The position numbers and the translations under genes were made by a program. From contig CAWZYM010000301.1 of NCBI GenBank assembly GCA_963966185.1, forward strand, positions 372,001-436,000: a stretch of DNA of 64,000 nt, written 5' to 3'. Origin of the DNA: Rhabditoides inermis (lineage: Eukaryota; Nematoda; Chromadorea; Rhabditida; Rhabditidae). Below are positions 22,820 through 35,000 of the stretch, in pieces. The notes below the pieces were generated by a model. The model was not told the DNA's origin. It made no database searches and worked only from the letters and a program-made list of their open reading frames with translations. Position 1 is the first letter of the stretch, and the number at the start of each line of letters is the position of its first letter.

Positions 22820-23774
22820 CTAGAAGCCAGTGGACCAGAAAGGATGATCGACAGTCTCCGAGAGAGCAGCCAAGTGAGACAGGGCAGACGGAATCGCGGG
22901 CACTGAAATACGAGCTACAGTAACAAAACCATTTCCAGCTACAGTATCCTTTCTATCTACAGTACCATTGTTGTGTTGCATGTGTGGTGTGTCAGCGTGG
23001 TGAATGAGCGGGGGCCAGGGTCGGAGGGCCTCCTCCTCCCGGAAAGACACACTCTTCCTCTGCTGGCCTCCCAGTGGGTCGCGCTTTAGAATCGACCGAC
23101 CGTCTCCCACCGTACTCACACGGTCACCGTTGTCGTTCAGCTTCTAGGTATACTGTACACTACCGTATACCTTCTACCGTACTCACATGCATCGGCATAC
23201 ACGGGAGTTCATCGGGATCGCTCGCGTCGTCGCTGTCATAGGCAGCCTGGGTCCTACCGCGCGGACCGCCCACTCGGGTCTACGGTCGTTACAGTAACCC
23301 AGGGCCAGCATGTACGGTTGAATACAGTATACCTTGCGGAGGTAGATGAAGTGATCAGCCTTGCCCTCGACAATCGCACGTTCGGCCCACCCATCTCGAT
23401 CCACAGCAGACAGCTGAAAGGGGCGTGGTTAGAGGAGGCGGTGCTTGGAAAGGCGGACCTGGTCCCAGAAGGGGAGGCTCTTGTTGACGACCTCTCCGAA
23501 AGAGTACATCTGTCTTCCAAGATGCTGCTCGAGGGAGGGCCGAAGACACTCGGCGAACACGGAAAGAGCACCCGAGATGAGCATGCGACGCACCTAGAAG
23601 GGAATCTCTCTCACCCTCCTCCTCCTCTCTCTCTCTCTCTCCCTCCCCCCTCTCTCTACCTTGCCGACATCTGACCACTGACTCCGTCCAGTGGGCAGTG
23701 TCTCTCTGCATCGGGGAGGCGACGATCGGACGACGCGCTTCGGAGGGACAGTCACGTACTTTCTGGAACAAGGT

Positions 23775-23809
<35 letters not shown>

Positions 23810-23888
23810 ACGAGAGGGCCTACCTGTCTTCATCCAGGTGATAGGGAGGCGCTCCCCAGTCGCGAGGCTCTCCGTAGTACCGATCCAT
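22820..23888 (-). CDS. Uncharacterised protein with a PP1-docking-like motif
   Basis: A six-exon model: 23824-23888, 23660-23762, 23459-23593, 23333-23413, 23187-23246 and 22820-23143. It starts MDRYYGEPRDWGAPPYH and ends in a TAG at 22820. The middle (SGALSVFAE, YSFGEVVNKSLPFWDQ, DRDGWAERAIVEGKADHF) looks like a folded helical domain. The C-terminal third is low complexity and contains RKSVSF, which fits the RVxF docking motif of protein phosphatase 1. A stretch coding NGTVDRKDTVAGNGFVTVA comes from repeated ACTGTAG words and looks exonised. The donor of exon 3 (GTCCGC) is unusual. A poly(A) signal lies near 22635. I do not recognise the family. Confidence 0.6.
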
Positions 23889-24237
23889 CGGGGTGCGGAG
23901 AGCGGGGATGTGAAGTGTGGATGGAGGGGGTCTGCACCCGACTACTCACTGCCCACAAACAACCGAGAACTGACTAGTTTCTATGAGAAAAAGCAGGTAA
24001 TTTCTCGAATTGCTGTCTAGACAGCACACTTGAAGGGATGAAGCAAGCATGCAAATGTGTGAATGTACTTTGGTTGGAAGCGGCGCATCAAAGGGGTAAA
24101 TAACATAATGAATTAACAAACTTTATTAGAATAGGTTATCTCGTTTGCATATAGGAATATGTACATATCACTGTGTGGGAAACACTTTGAGCTATGAATC
24201 AATAAACTAATAATATCGTCTTTCTCCTATGCGGTGC

Positions 24238-27200
24238 CTAGAGCCTCGACCGGCCATGCCTCTCCGATGAACCATCGAGGAGACGGTACGCAGGCAGGTA
24301 GCTGCAACATAGGGATGAGAGAGAGGAGAGGAGAGGAGAGGAGAGGAGAGGAGAGGAGAGGAGAGGAGAGGAGAGGAGAGGAGAGGAGAGGAGAGGAGAG
24401 GAGAGGAGAGGAGAGGAGAGGAGAGGAGAGGAGAGGAGAGGAGAGGAGAGGAGAGGAGAGGAGAGGAGAGGAGAGGAGAGGAGAGGAGAGGAGAGGAGAG
24501 GAGAGGAGAGGAGAGGAGAGGAGAGGAGAGGAGAGGAGAGGAGAGGAGAGGAGAGGAGAGGAGAGGAGAGGAGAGGAGAGGAGAGGAGAGGAGAGGAGAG
24601 GAGAGGAGAGGAGAGGAGAGGAGAGGAGAGGAGAGGAGAGGAGAGGAGAGGAGAGGAGAGGAGAGGAGAGGAGAGGAGAGGAGAGGAGAGGGAGGGACTA
24701 CTGACATGTCGCGTCCCGTGTGGGGGTCGAGCCTCTTGAGTGCCTCGTTGGGGAACGTGTCATCCCGGCCGCCCAGAGAGGTGTAGCCCTACAGAAGAGA
24801 GATGAGGAGGAGAAGGGGGGACGAGGGAGACACCCTCCCACCCACCTGGTCATACAGCTTGCAGTACGGCACACACAGTCCCCGCAGAAACCGCCACACG
24901 TCCTCGTATCCCCACTCCAACACCGGACACACCCTGCAGTATCATACATGCATATCTACACACCTCAAGCCCCGCCCCATCTAGCCCCGCCCTCTACTCA
25001 CCTGAGCAGTCTGGGCCAGTCGGCGTCTGTCCACTGCACACGGCCCTTCATGTACTTTCCATTCGGATCGCTCGCACGGCTGCCCATCAGAACTGCCGTC
25101 ACGGAGGGACGCTGCTTCCTGAACACGCAACCCCCCTCTCTCTCTCTCTCCCTCCCTCTCTCTCTCTCCCTCTCTCTCTCCCTCCCTCCCTCTCTCCCTC
25201 TCACTATCTCTCTCCCTCCTCTCTCACCTCAGCAGCTCCAGTCCAGTCTTGAGTGGTCCGGGCAGCTCGAGCACAGTCATGTTGTACAGCCGCGCCGCGT
25301 CGATTATGAACCTGCATACTCGTTTATTTGTCATAGTCCCAACCATTATCCATAACATTGATGCACAACGAAAAAAACACCGCACTACTGCATCCAACAC
25401 AGTTTAGAATATATCACACATAATTCCCAATATATAAATCACTCACTGTGTCGCCTCGGGGAACTGATCCTCGCACGTAATGTGGAATGCCTGGATGGTG
25501 GCATCACGACCGTACTTCCTGAGAAACAAACAGGTAAACAAGTAAACAAGTAGACAACAACCCACTCGTCAATCTTCATGCGCAGCAGTTGGAGCAGCAC
25601 CGTGCAGTCCTTGCCTCCATTGAACGAAAGAGCAATCTGGTCGAGGCTGGAAAGAGGAACGTGGCAGAGAATGGGGAGAGAGGAGGGGGGCCACAGACAA
25701 TACGTATACAGTTACGAGAATAATGGAAAAGATCATCTTTGGATTCAGTAGATATAGAAATAGGAACAGTTTCTGATGAGAGAGGGAGAGAGAGTGGGAG
25801 GGAGAGAGGGGGATAGAGATACTGACGGATACTGGTCGACAATCTCCTGTACAGTCTCCATCGCCACATCCAGTCGCTCCGCAAATTCCGGATGCGTCGA
25901 AACCTCGCGGGAACTGTAATCAATATTGAAACATGAAAGAAATCATATTAGCAGAGAAACATACACATTTAATATAAATTTAATGTGAAACATATCAATT
26001 AGTGTTGGGTCGATTAGGAAATGTTCGATTAATGATTAACGATTAATCGAAAAATTAATCGAAACCTTCGATTAACGATTAATCGATTAATCGTTAATCG
26101 AGAAATTGTCGATTAATCTATCAGCGATTAATCGTTAATCGAACTTTTGTCGATTAAAGGATTTTTCCGGACAATGTAATGTTGCCTGATCTTCAGGTTG
26201 GGGTCGCTTTTGTTCTCGTCAATGAAACCTTCTTTTGAAATTGTATAAACGTGGAAAAAATGTCTGTATTTTTAACAATTGTTCTGCGCAAACAGAACTT
26301 CAAAACTCGTCTTTATTGAAGAGAAAAAAAACGGCCCCATCCTGAAGATCAGGAAATAATACATTGTCCGGATAAATCCTTTAATCGAATAATGGTTAAT
26401 TTCCACTCTTGTTTCCGTAGCGTGATGTGATCAATTACCATAAACAGTACATTTCTGAGAAAATTTTGGCTTATTTAAACTCTAACAACGCTCCAGGCAC
26501 ACCGATCGGCTGCCATTGAAAAGCGGACACTGCACTGGCATTTGGAAAACGTACTAAAGTAATACAATTTTTTTTCGCGCAAGATAAGTAAGTGAATGAT
26601 TACTGTTTTCCAAATGTTAAGTGTTGATAAAACACCTAAAAATACTGCCGAGGGATTATGTGCACAACTTTTTGATAAAATGTTTCATTCGTGATTTCGT
26701 TGATATGCCTTATAAGGCAATTAATCAAAAATCTAACGCACAGGAACCCTCCACAAAAAATCGTTATTAATTATCAGAATGTTAACATGAACAAAAAAAA
26801 ATACTAATTAGTACTTATAGCGTTTAAAAGAAAATACGTCGCGCGCGATGCGGTCGCGTCGCACAGTGCAGCCTCAATCCTCCACAAGGCGTGATCATGT
26901 ACTCTCAGCATGCCGGGCGCATAGCCCAAAAGAGAGTGCTGGCGAATGTGTCCGATGTGGTGTACTGGATAGCGATGCAGATTATTGCATTCATGAACGT
27001 GGTTCAATCCCTGTGAATGATACTTCTTTTGCAAAATTATAAAATGTATTTTTTATGCATTTAAGACTATCAGCGCCTATGAAATTGATAACACATCTGT
27101 TTTAGACATGTTTCACTAAATTGTAACCTGTGATACCGATTCTCAAAAAAAAATGTTCTCAGAGGCAGCATGTGCAATTATGAAGGTAATTTATGCGATG

Positions 27201-28560
27201 AACATCGTAATGATTCTTTTTTTAAATGTTTAGTTCTGATTAGAAACGTCATTAAACGCTAAAAGCATCAGTACATTGTTATTTATTAATTATTTAATAA
27301 CAAAGTTCAAATTGTGCACAGTTTGCCATAAGCTCCGCCCCCAACATGATCTGTCCAACGGCTGACCGGTGTGCAGGAAGCGAAAATTGTACCGAAATTG
27401 AGCGATATACTTACGATTTAATCGAGATTCTTTCGATTAATCGTTAATCGAAATTATCTCGATTAATCGTTCACCGAAACATGTTCGATTAATCGATTAA
27501 TCAAACGATTAATCGAGTTGATTAATCGAAAATTAATCGAAGTCGATTAATCGACCCAACACTAATATCAATACTATAACTACTATAACTCACCGGAACG
27601 CGTGGTACTTGATGACAGTGTTGAGCCAGGGCTTGGCGTCAAAGTGAACGAGCGAGTCTGGAACAGAACACTCACTACTCCCTTCCAATCTCTCCCCCTA
27701 TCTCTCTCTCTCCCCTCCCTCTCTCTTCCCTCTCCTCACCTCCAACCATCTCCCTTAGCTCCTCCTCGCACGCCCCGCCCACTCCCGCATCCTCACACTC
27801 AACCACCAGACGAGTCTTGAAGTAGCTGGAACAGAGACAGTGAGTGACGTCATCAATGAATAGTCATGACGTCATCAATTCAATCACTCACTTGTTGTTC
27901 ATGACGGGATAGCTGCCGATGCTCACGCCCTCAAAGCGAGACGCAATAGAGGTGAGTCTGTAAACAAGAATGTAAACAAACAAACAAACAACCACAATAA
28001 ACAGATCAACAACTCGCACCTGTCGCTGAACTCGAACTCTCCGCGGTCCGAGTATACAGTGGCAGAGTAGAGGGGAGTGAAGAGGGAGGGAGGAAAGAGC
28101 TGGTCCTAAAATGACAATACTTTACGTCACCCAGATTACATGGATAAACACAAACGTCATATTCAAAAGCGACAAAGTGACGAGTAATATGAGAAATCTT
28201 GCGCGCGAGGAATAGTAGCACTGGCGCCGCCTCTCGCTATGCAACGTCATCCAATCCAAACTCTCACTCACTCACTCACTCACTCTCTCTCTCTACAGCA
28301 GAGGGAACCAGCGAGGTCGGTGACCGCCCCTTTGTATCTATCTCACCCTCTCTCTCCCCCTCTCTCCAATTTTCTGATTAGCATGACGTGTACAAACAAA
28401 CACCATGACTGACGCCTCAATTTCAAAACAAAACGCTTTAGTTCCTGATCAACATTAAATGTTTAAAATCAAATTTCAAAACATCAGAGAAAAGGAAAGG
28501 AACATTGCATTGACTTGCTAGAATCTAGCACTTCCCAACAAGCGAATAAAGAGCAAATAG

Positions 28561-28595
<35 letters not shown>

Positions 28596-30044
28596 GCAAG
28601 ATGCTTATCGCTGCAGCGCGCTATGAACTCTCATTCCACAAAAGTCCAGTCTCGCAGACTACAGATCTCTAAATCAAACATACAACCTATACGATAACCT
28701 ATCACTAACCACAAAACACTCTCTCCATAACAACCACTTTCTCTCTCGTGCTCTCTCACTCTCTCTCTCCCATTTCTCATGGTTCATGCTCACATGGGCA
28801 ATACGTCAATCACTATCGCACAAAAAGTAGCGGCGCAGCAATGTCGAAGTGCATGCACAGAGAGAAGCCAAAAACGACAACCAAACTTAAAAAAAACAAG
28901 TACACAACGTACCTTGACGTCGACGAAGGCGCGTTCGCAAAATCGGGGCACACCCGGGAATGCGACGACGTTCCTGGAACAAACACGCTTTACTCGATCC
29001 CCTACTTCACACTCTATAATACTCTACAATAATTGGAATCGATGAATTGAATTACACCCAAAAATCTCACCTCAGCTTGACGATGGGGAATGTGGGAGTG
29101 TCAGTGGGCTGCGAGGGCCAGAGAAGGGTAGAGGTGGCAGGGATCTGAAACCAACCAATCCAATCAATACACACCCAAATATAAGTACCATTAGAATATA
29201 TAAAAACAATAGGTCTAAATGACGCACGGTGCTTAGTTTGTCGACGGGGGCCTGTTTTCCGTCGAGTTTGCCTCCGGGGAGAAAGCGACGACATGCGGAC
29301 ACTATCTCCTCCGACACACCACAATCTAGAGAGAAGGCGCGCGCCAGACCTGCAACATTAATTCTCCCTTCCCTCTCCCCTTCTCTCTCTCCCTTCCTCT
29401 CTCTCCCTTCCTCTCTCTCCCTTCCTCTCTCTCCCTTCCTCTCTCTCTTTCCCTCTCTCTCCTCCCTCTCTCTCACCCACCCATATACGTCATATCGTCG
29501 TGTGTCGGCCCCACTCCACCAGTTGTCAGCACAAGATCGAATCGGGAAGAGAACGAACGGACCTACAACTTCATTGATAATCAAAATAATCAATAAACAT
29601 ATCAAAATCATACCAAATAAAATTCGAAAGATTATCAACCAATAAAAACCCTACCTCCTCGCTAATCTCGTCCACATCATCCGCCACCACAGAGATCTTC
29701 AAAATCAATTAATCAATAACCCATCGATAATCGACCTTCTTGACGGCGACGCCGAGTCGATGCAGCTGCTTGCAGATGAAATGCGAGTTCGTATCCTTGG
29801 TCGATCCCTTCAGAATCTCGTCGCCAATCACTAAAAAGCGCTTCTCTTTCTCTCCCTCTCACTCTCCTCTATCTTTTCCTCAATCGTTCAATTAATAAAA
29901 CCATTTTTAAATGTCTCGAAACAAATAAGAAGACTGTAGCTCACCTATGAGTCCTACAGTAGTCCTGGCAGGGATCTGTCCTACCGTACTCATCGCCTTG
30001 GCGCCTGCCGCCGCCGCCGCGCCCGCCAGGCGACTACCCACCAT
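24238..30044 (-). CDS. FLAD1: FAD synthase (molybdopterin-binding plus PAPS-reductase-like domains)
   Basis: Makes FAD from FMN and ATP. The model has 19 exons, starting at 29945-30044 and including 29736-29830 ([17 protein letters not shown]), 29481-29562 ([14 protein letters not shown]), 28913-28973 ([10 protein letters not shown]), 25566-25646 (PP-loop [12 protein letters not shown]), 25002-25118 ([12 protein letters not shown]), 24706-24788 (YTSLGG) and 24238-24301. The N-terminal MoCF-like domain and C-terminal synthase domain are in the order of animal FLAD1, and the key loops are present. The intron 25914-27593 holds a hAT element, and the last intron is a 380-bp pentanucleotide repeat. 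The ATG sits two bases after a possible acceptor (GTGTTGAG). A poly(A) signal lies near 24122. No obvious mitochondrial targeting was tested. Confidence 0.92.
24311..24690. repeat. (GAGAG)n pentanucleotide array
   Basis: About 76 near-perfect copies of a five-base unit fill most of the last FLAD1 intron (24302-24705). All frames are open because the unit encodes RGEER/LLSSP repeats; these are not genes. Confidence 0.97.
26000..27564. mobile_element. hAT-type DNA transposon, apparently non-autonomous
   Basis: The 1565-bp element has perfect 17-bp terminal repeats (TAGTGTTGGGTCGATTA and its complement). It is flanked by an 8-bp direct duplication ATATCAAT at 25992-25999 and 27565-27572, the hallmark of hAT insertion. 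Both subterminal regions are dense in GATTAATCG words, as expected for transposase binding. No intact transposase frame is visible. A short plus-strand frame at 26848-27042 with several Cys is too weak to assign. It sits in the FLAD1 intron 25914-27593. Confidence 0.92.
26158..26380. mobile_element. TTAA-flanked MITE 3, nested in the hAT element
   Basis: A 223-bp element between TTAA at 26154-26157 and 26381-26384. Its terminal inverted repeats are about 42 bp long, starting AGGATTTTTCCGGACAATGT and ending with the near-perfect complement. Removing it and one TTAA restores GTCGATTAATCGAA, which matches the subterminal repeat of the hAT element, so it inserted after the hAT. Confidence 0.92.
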
Positions 30045-30454
30045 ACCTCAACACACAACAGATATAAGATACCGTACAGAAGATGCAGAAATACAGAATA
30101 TACAGAGGAGATATAATAAGAGACGAGACGAAAAATAGACAGGTTACAATACAACACGGAATCAACGTGAAGATATTACAACTGGACGCAAACCAGTAGA
30201 AATCACACATGAAACAATCATTAATATACAACATGGTTTTATCAGCAAAAAATCTGTCAATATGACGTTTTGACAACATCTGGTAAAATTACAGAACAAC
30301 ATCTAAAAACAAAGGCAAACATAGTGAGTGGATGAAATCACCGTGTCTAGCAATGTGCAACGTAACAACACCTGCCGTCTCTCGCAAGCATCTTTTCCCC
30401 CCTCTCTCTCTTACCCTTTTCCTCCCTCTCCCTCCTTCCCTCTCTCCCCCTCTC

Positions 30455-30608
30455 CTACTGTCCACTACTGACACTGTCTCCGACCCGCGCTCTCCTCGCG
30501 GCCTGTGCCCTCTTCCTCTTCTCCTTCCGAGAAAGAGACTGCGGCACAAAGGGAGAAGCGAGCTTCTGAAGGACACGTTGTGTGTGTGTGTGTCTCGAAA
30601 CAAATATA

Positions 30609-30650
<42 letters not shown>

Positions 30651-32011
30651 ACCTTGTCGACACCCTCTGGCAGCCACTCAATCTGCCGCGGCTCTGTCAG
30701 CCTGCAATTCTCACACAATTAGTCCAGTTTTTGAGTTTTTGAAATGATGCCGGCACGTGGATCTTGTCAAAACCGATTGTGTAACTGCTACACACATTAC
30801 TTCCATAAAACCCAAAAGTAAAAGTTAACACGGTTGTTCACCTGTATACATCGACGACCGTGTTCTTTCCATCGTACATTAGATATGAGAGAGAGTGGTC
30901 GATCAACTCCAGAGACTCCATCTTCAGAAGATCGTCCTGCAAAGAGAGAGAGTCATCATCCCCCTCTCTCCCAACCTAGTCATTTCCATCCAAACAGGCT
31001 TCAATATCCAAAACGATGAATGTGCAAAAATCACCGTGGTGGTCTTCCTATACAAGGGCGTGGCTCGGATGACCTCTCCGGTGAGAGCATCTACCATCAG
31101 GGCTGAAATAATTTTTTTTATCTGACTCTCTCTCTCTCTTTCTCTCTCCCCCTCTCCCTCCCCCCGCTCTCCCTCCCACCTATACTCGCCCACTCCTCCT
31201 CCTCTCCCCTCCCTCCCAGCCCAGTAGTGTCATAGTGAATGAGCAGAGTCAGCACAGACAGACCGTCGTAGGCAAGAGAACGGATCGCCTGCAGGAAATA
31301 AAAAGAAATCAAATGAAATAATAATATACGATGACAAGGTCCGAATTGTTCTTTACAATACGGTATGTTATCAATGGTTGCCTAGTTTATTCAGACGACA
31401 ACAACAACAAGTGTCTATGCCCACCACATGCCCTGCCATGACTTGCGCGTCGTCCGAGTGGCGGGACGTCGGACGGAGAGACCTGCAAGCGTCCCTCCCT
31501 CGTCCCTCTCTCTCCCCTCTCCTCCCCCTTCTCTCTCCTCTCACCTTCCATAGCTCGACGACGAGCGCTGTGGGTGGTCGTCGTACGACATCCATCTCTA
31601 CCAACACAAAGGTAAGCAATACACAGAGGCTGAACAACGCACCCCGGCAGTCGATTCCCTGTGGGTCGGTCGGAGGGCGCACTTCCAGGCGGGGCGGAGA
31701 CGGCAACACGAGCCAGTGCTGGAGAGGAACATGTCACTTCTCCCCCTCCCCCTCTCTCTCTCACTCCACTCACTCTTCCATCATGTAGCAAGCCATGTAG
31801 ATACCTTCAAAGCGCAGGATCCTGAATACACAGTTTGTACAGTTAGACGTATACAAGTCGTGACCGTACAATTCAAATTACCGTACATCTACAGTATATT
31901 CCAATCTACCGTACCTCGGTGTTCCATCGAGATGCCACATGCATGTGCTCTGTTCAATCGTCATCGCCACACACTCGGCTCCAAGAAGGCGCATCCCATT
32001 CAGATCCGGCT

Positions 32012-32063
<52 letters not shown>

Positions 32064-35000
32064 TTCTCTGTCCCTCTCACCACAGCTCCGTCCACCACCC
32101 TTCTCAGTTGGTATTCGTCTCTGCTCCTGGCGAGTGGTTGGAGCAGTACATGCGGGGGCCAACACGCCATCTTCACCTCTTGGAACGCTCCTGAAACGTT
32201 ATGCATAACAACTCAACGATTTCAGTTTCATGTCAAATATAACTTCTTCGAAACCCTAGCAACTGCAATTGGTTTTGCGTCTGCGTTAGCGTAACTAACA
32301 CCAAACAACTCGCATAATCTATTCCAATACACTTTTCGACCACAACGTCTTGTCGTCTCACCCTTTGCCTCGAATCGTCTCGGGGGCTGGGCGGTGACTT
32401 CGATGTTGAATGGGAGTATGATCTCTCCCTGCGACGCTTCCGACGGAGAGAACAAACGGGTGCAGAACTGCAAGCATGTACGTGCAAAAGAAAATACGTT
32501 TCACCACTCAGTGTTTCGATAAGGATACATAATAATAATAATAATAATAATAATGTTCTCACCTCCTTATAGATTTGATCAAAGTCATAGACGACAGCCC
32601 GGTTCGGCTGGTTGCAGTAGGCGACGAGAGCGTCGTCGTGCAGAGACGCAGAGTGGATCGACGAAAAGTACTACAAAACAAAGGCGCATTGAATAAAACC
32701 ACATAGCATCCATCAGCTCACAAATATAAAAAATGAAGTGTACCCAATAATGTTATATATGAATCCGTTGATAGCCTATAAAACACTCATCATTGACCAC
32801 ACCGACCTTCTTATCCAACTTGAGCATGCCCTTGAATCTGAGTGGAATGAGCTGGAAGACTGCGAAGACGGGCGTGCGGTCGCAGAACGCCTGCCGCGCC
32901 GGGCGATCCGCCGCGTCGTCTGAAGTCACCTCTCTCTCTCTCTCCCCTCTCTCTCTCCCTCTCTCCTCACCCTCATCATCGATGTGCATCGCCACCGTGT
33001 ATCCGAATACAAACAGCTCCTCCAGGTCGCGGTTCCAACCGAGTTTCCTAGACACGATTCAAGTATGTACCGACAAATCCCTGGAATAGGTCCTAAGTGC
33101 TCACTTGAACTTGAGTGTGAATCTGGGCAGGTGGAACTGATGTCTGAGCGATCCGTCGTCTGGATCGTGGAAGAGAACTCGATTCTCGGATGTGAGGGAC
33201 ACAATCCACGTGGGAAGAGACAGACCCTCCTGCAAAGAAACTCTCTGCAAGCAGAATACTTCGATCTCAGTACCGGAATGTGTGACGTTTTCACTCAACC
33301 CAAATTCTCTTTTCTACCATGTATTGTACCAAAAACTAAACCCACACGACAATTTCTAACCCCAACGATGCGCATGGAATTCCGATTCACATAATTACAG
33401 GTTGGTGGAATTGTCTCTATCGAAACGCATACAAGCCATTCAGTGTGCCATGTCTCTCTCGTGCGACACGTACCACTACTTCAAGACGTGTCACTTGGTG
33501 CAGACCCACAGCCAGTTCATCCCCGATCTGCCAGACTCTGTCACCGTCATCCCCTTCCTCGCCATCACTACCGCCCAAATCATCACCATCCTGCTAGTAA
33601 TAGTATTCTGGAAGTTTCGCCCAAGAAACATCTCCACCCCCTTTCAAGCATTTGCACAGGTATAAAACACTATCTTTACAAAACAAACTTTTTTCAGTAC
33701 ATGGCGGCTATAATCACCCTGGACTGCATCTACGTAGTCGCCTCACTCATACTCGTGCCGTTTCCTAACAAGTAACTGGATAAGTAGTAAATAATAACGC
33801 CGTCCAGAAAGTTGAAGCGAGTGATCGTGTTCTTCACTCTCTTTTCCCAACACGCCATCTACTCGTTCCTTCTCGGTGGCTCATTTCTATTCGTCCATCA
33901 GACACTACACCTACTCAATGGAGGCCCCTACAACGAGAATCAGATAAAGTGAAAAATAGTTTTAATGTCTTTCCCTTTCATTGTTTAATGTAATCATACA
34001 ATCGCGATCACAACGTGACTTGCCTTGCAGCCGGGAAATGGACTACGTGTGCGGTGGATGCGCCGTGTTTGCAATCATCAAGATATTCATAATCGGATAC
34101 AAGGACGCGGACTATGCGAAAGCTGCGACAGAAGAGGGGGTGCGGGTGTTTCAAGGAGCGGGTGAGATCATCTACCACACCGTCACAGCTACAGTGTCCG
34201 TCGCCTCCCTGGTGCAGACCATGCGCGTGAGTATCGAGCAGCGGTCACCACAAGCTGCGTTAAGGTGTTCTTCTATCGGCGCCGCTTCGCCCCCTCGCCG
34301 TATCTGTCGGATGCCCTCTGGCTGCCTGTCTTCCTCCTTCTCCCCAGCATAATCACTGGACTCATTGCCACCTATTCACTTGTGTGGCTCGTATGGTCGC
34401 GCGTTGGAACGTATCAGGTAATCACATAAAGCAAATTCTTACAATACGTTTCATTGCAACTAGTAATAAAGTTTTCACTGTGAAAAGCTCAATAATCAGC
34501 TCATTCCTATTCGTATGACAAAGACACTTTGAGCTGTCTGCCGACCCGTCCTCCTACTGGCTGCGAGGCGTGGCCTTTCTGGTGACCATGGAGACGGCCC
34601 TCTCCTTCCTCCCTCCACTCATCCTCCTCTCACTATGGATCATCCCATCCATGAGACACGGAGGCAACAAGGCGACGGTAGACATTCAGGAGACACCGCC
34701 AACCAACCGAGAGGAAGACCCACTACCCACATTCGTACCATGATATTCCGTTTTACAGACATTATGTTCCCAACAAAGTATTCACAATCAACCCTATAAT
34801 ATTATTCAGGGAGATAGTTCGCCAGATTACGGTAGAAAATCGATCTTCCCTCTAGTCGTATTCGATCTACCCTCTAGTCGTGAGGAGACCCAAGCGCGCG
34901 CTTTCAAACGATAATATCGATCAAAGAAGCCGGCATGCGAATCAAAGAGGCCGCGCGACACTCGACCATTTGCCCGCGCTGTTTGGCCTCTCTCGCTCGA

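Noticed and set aside
26848..27042. Cys-containing frame inside the hAT element as a transposase zinc finger
   Set aside because: Only a vague resemblance to a piggyBac C-terminal finger, with no catalytic domain around it.
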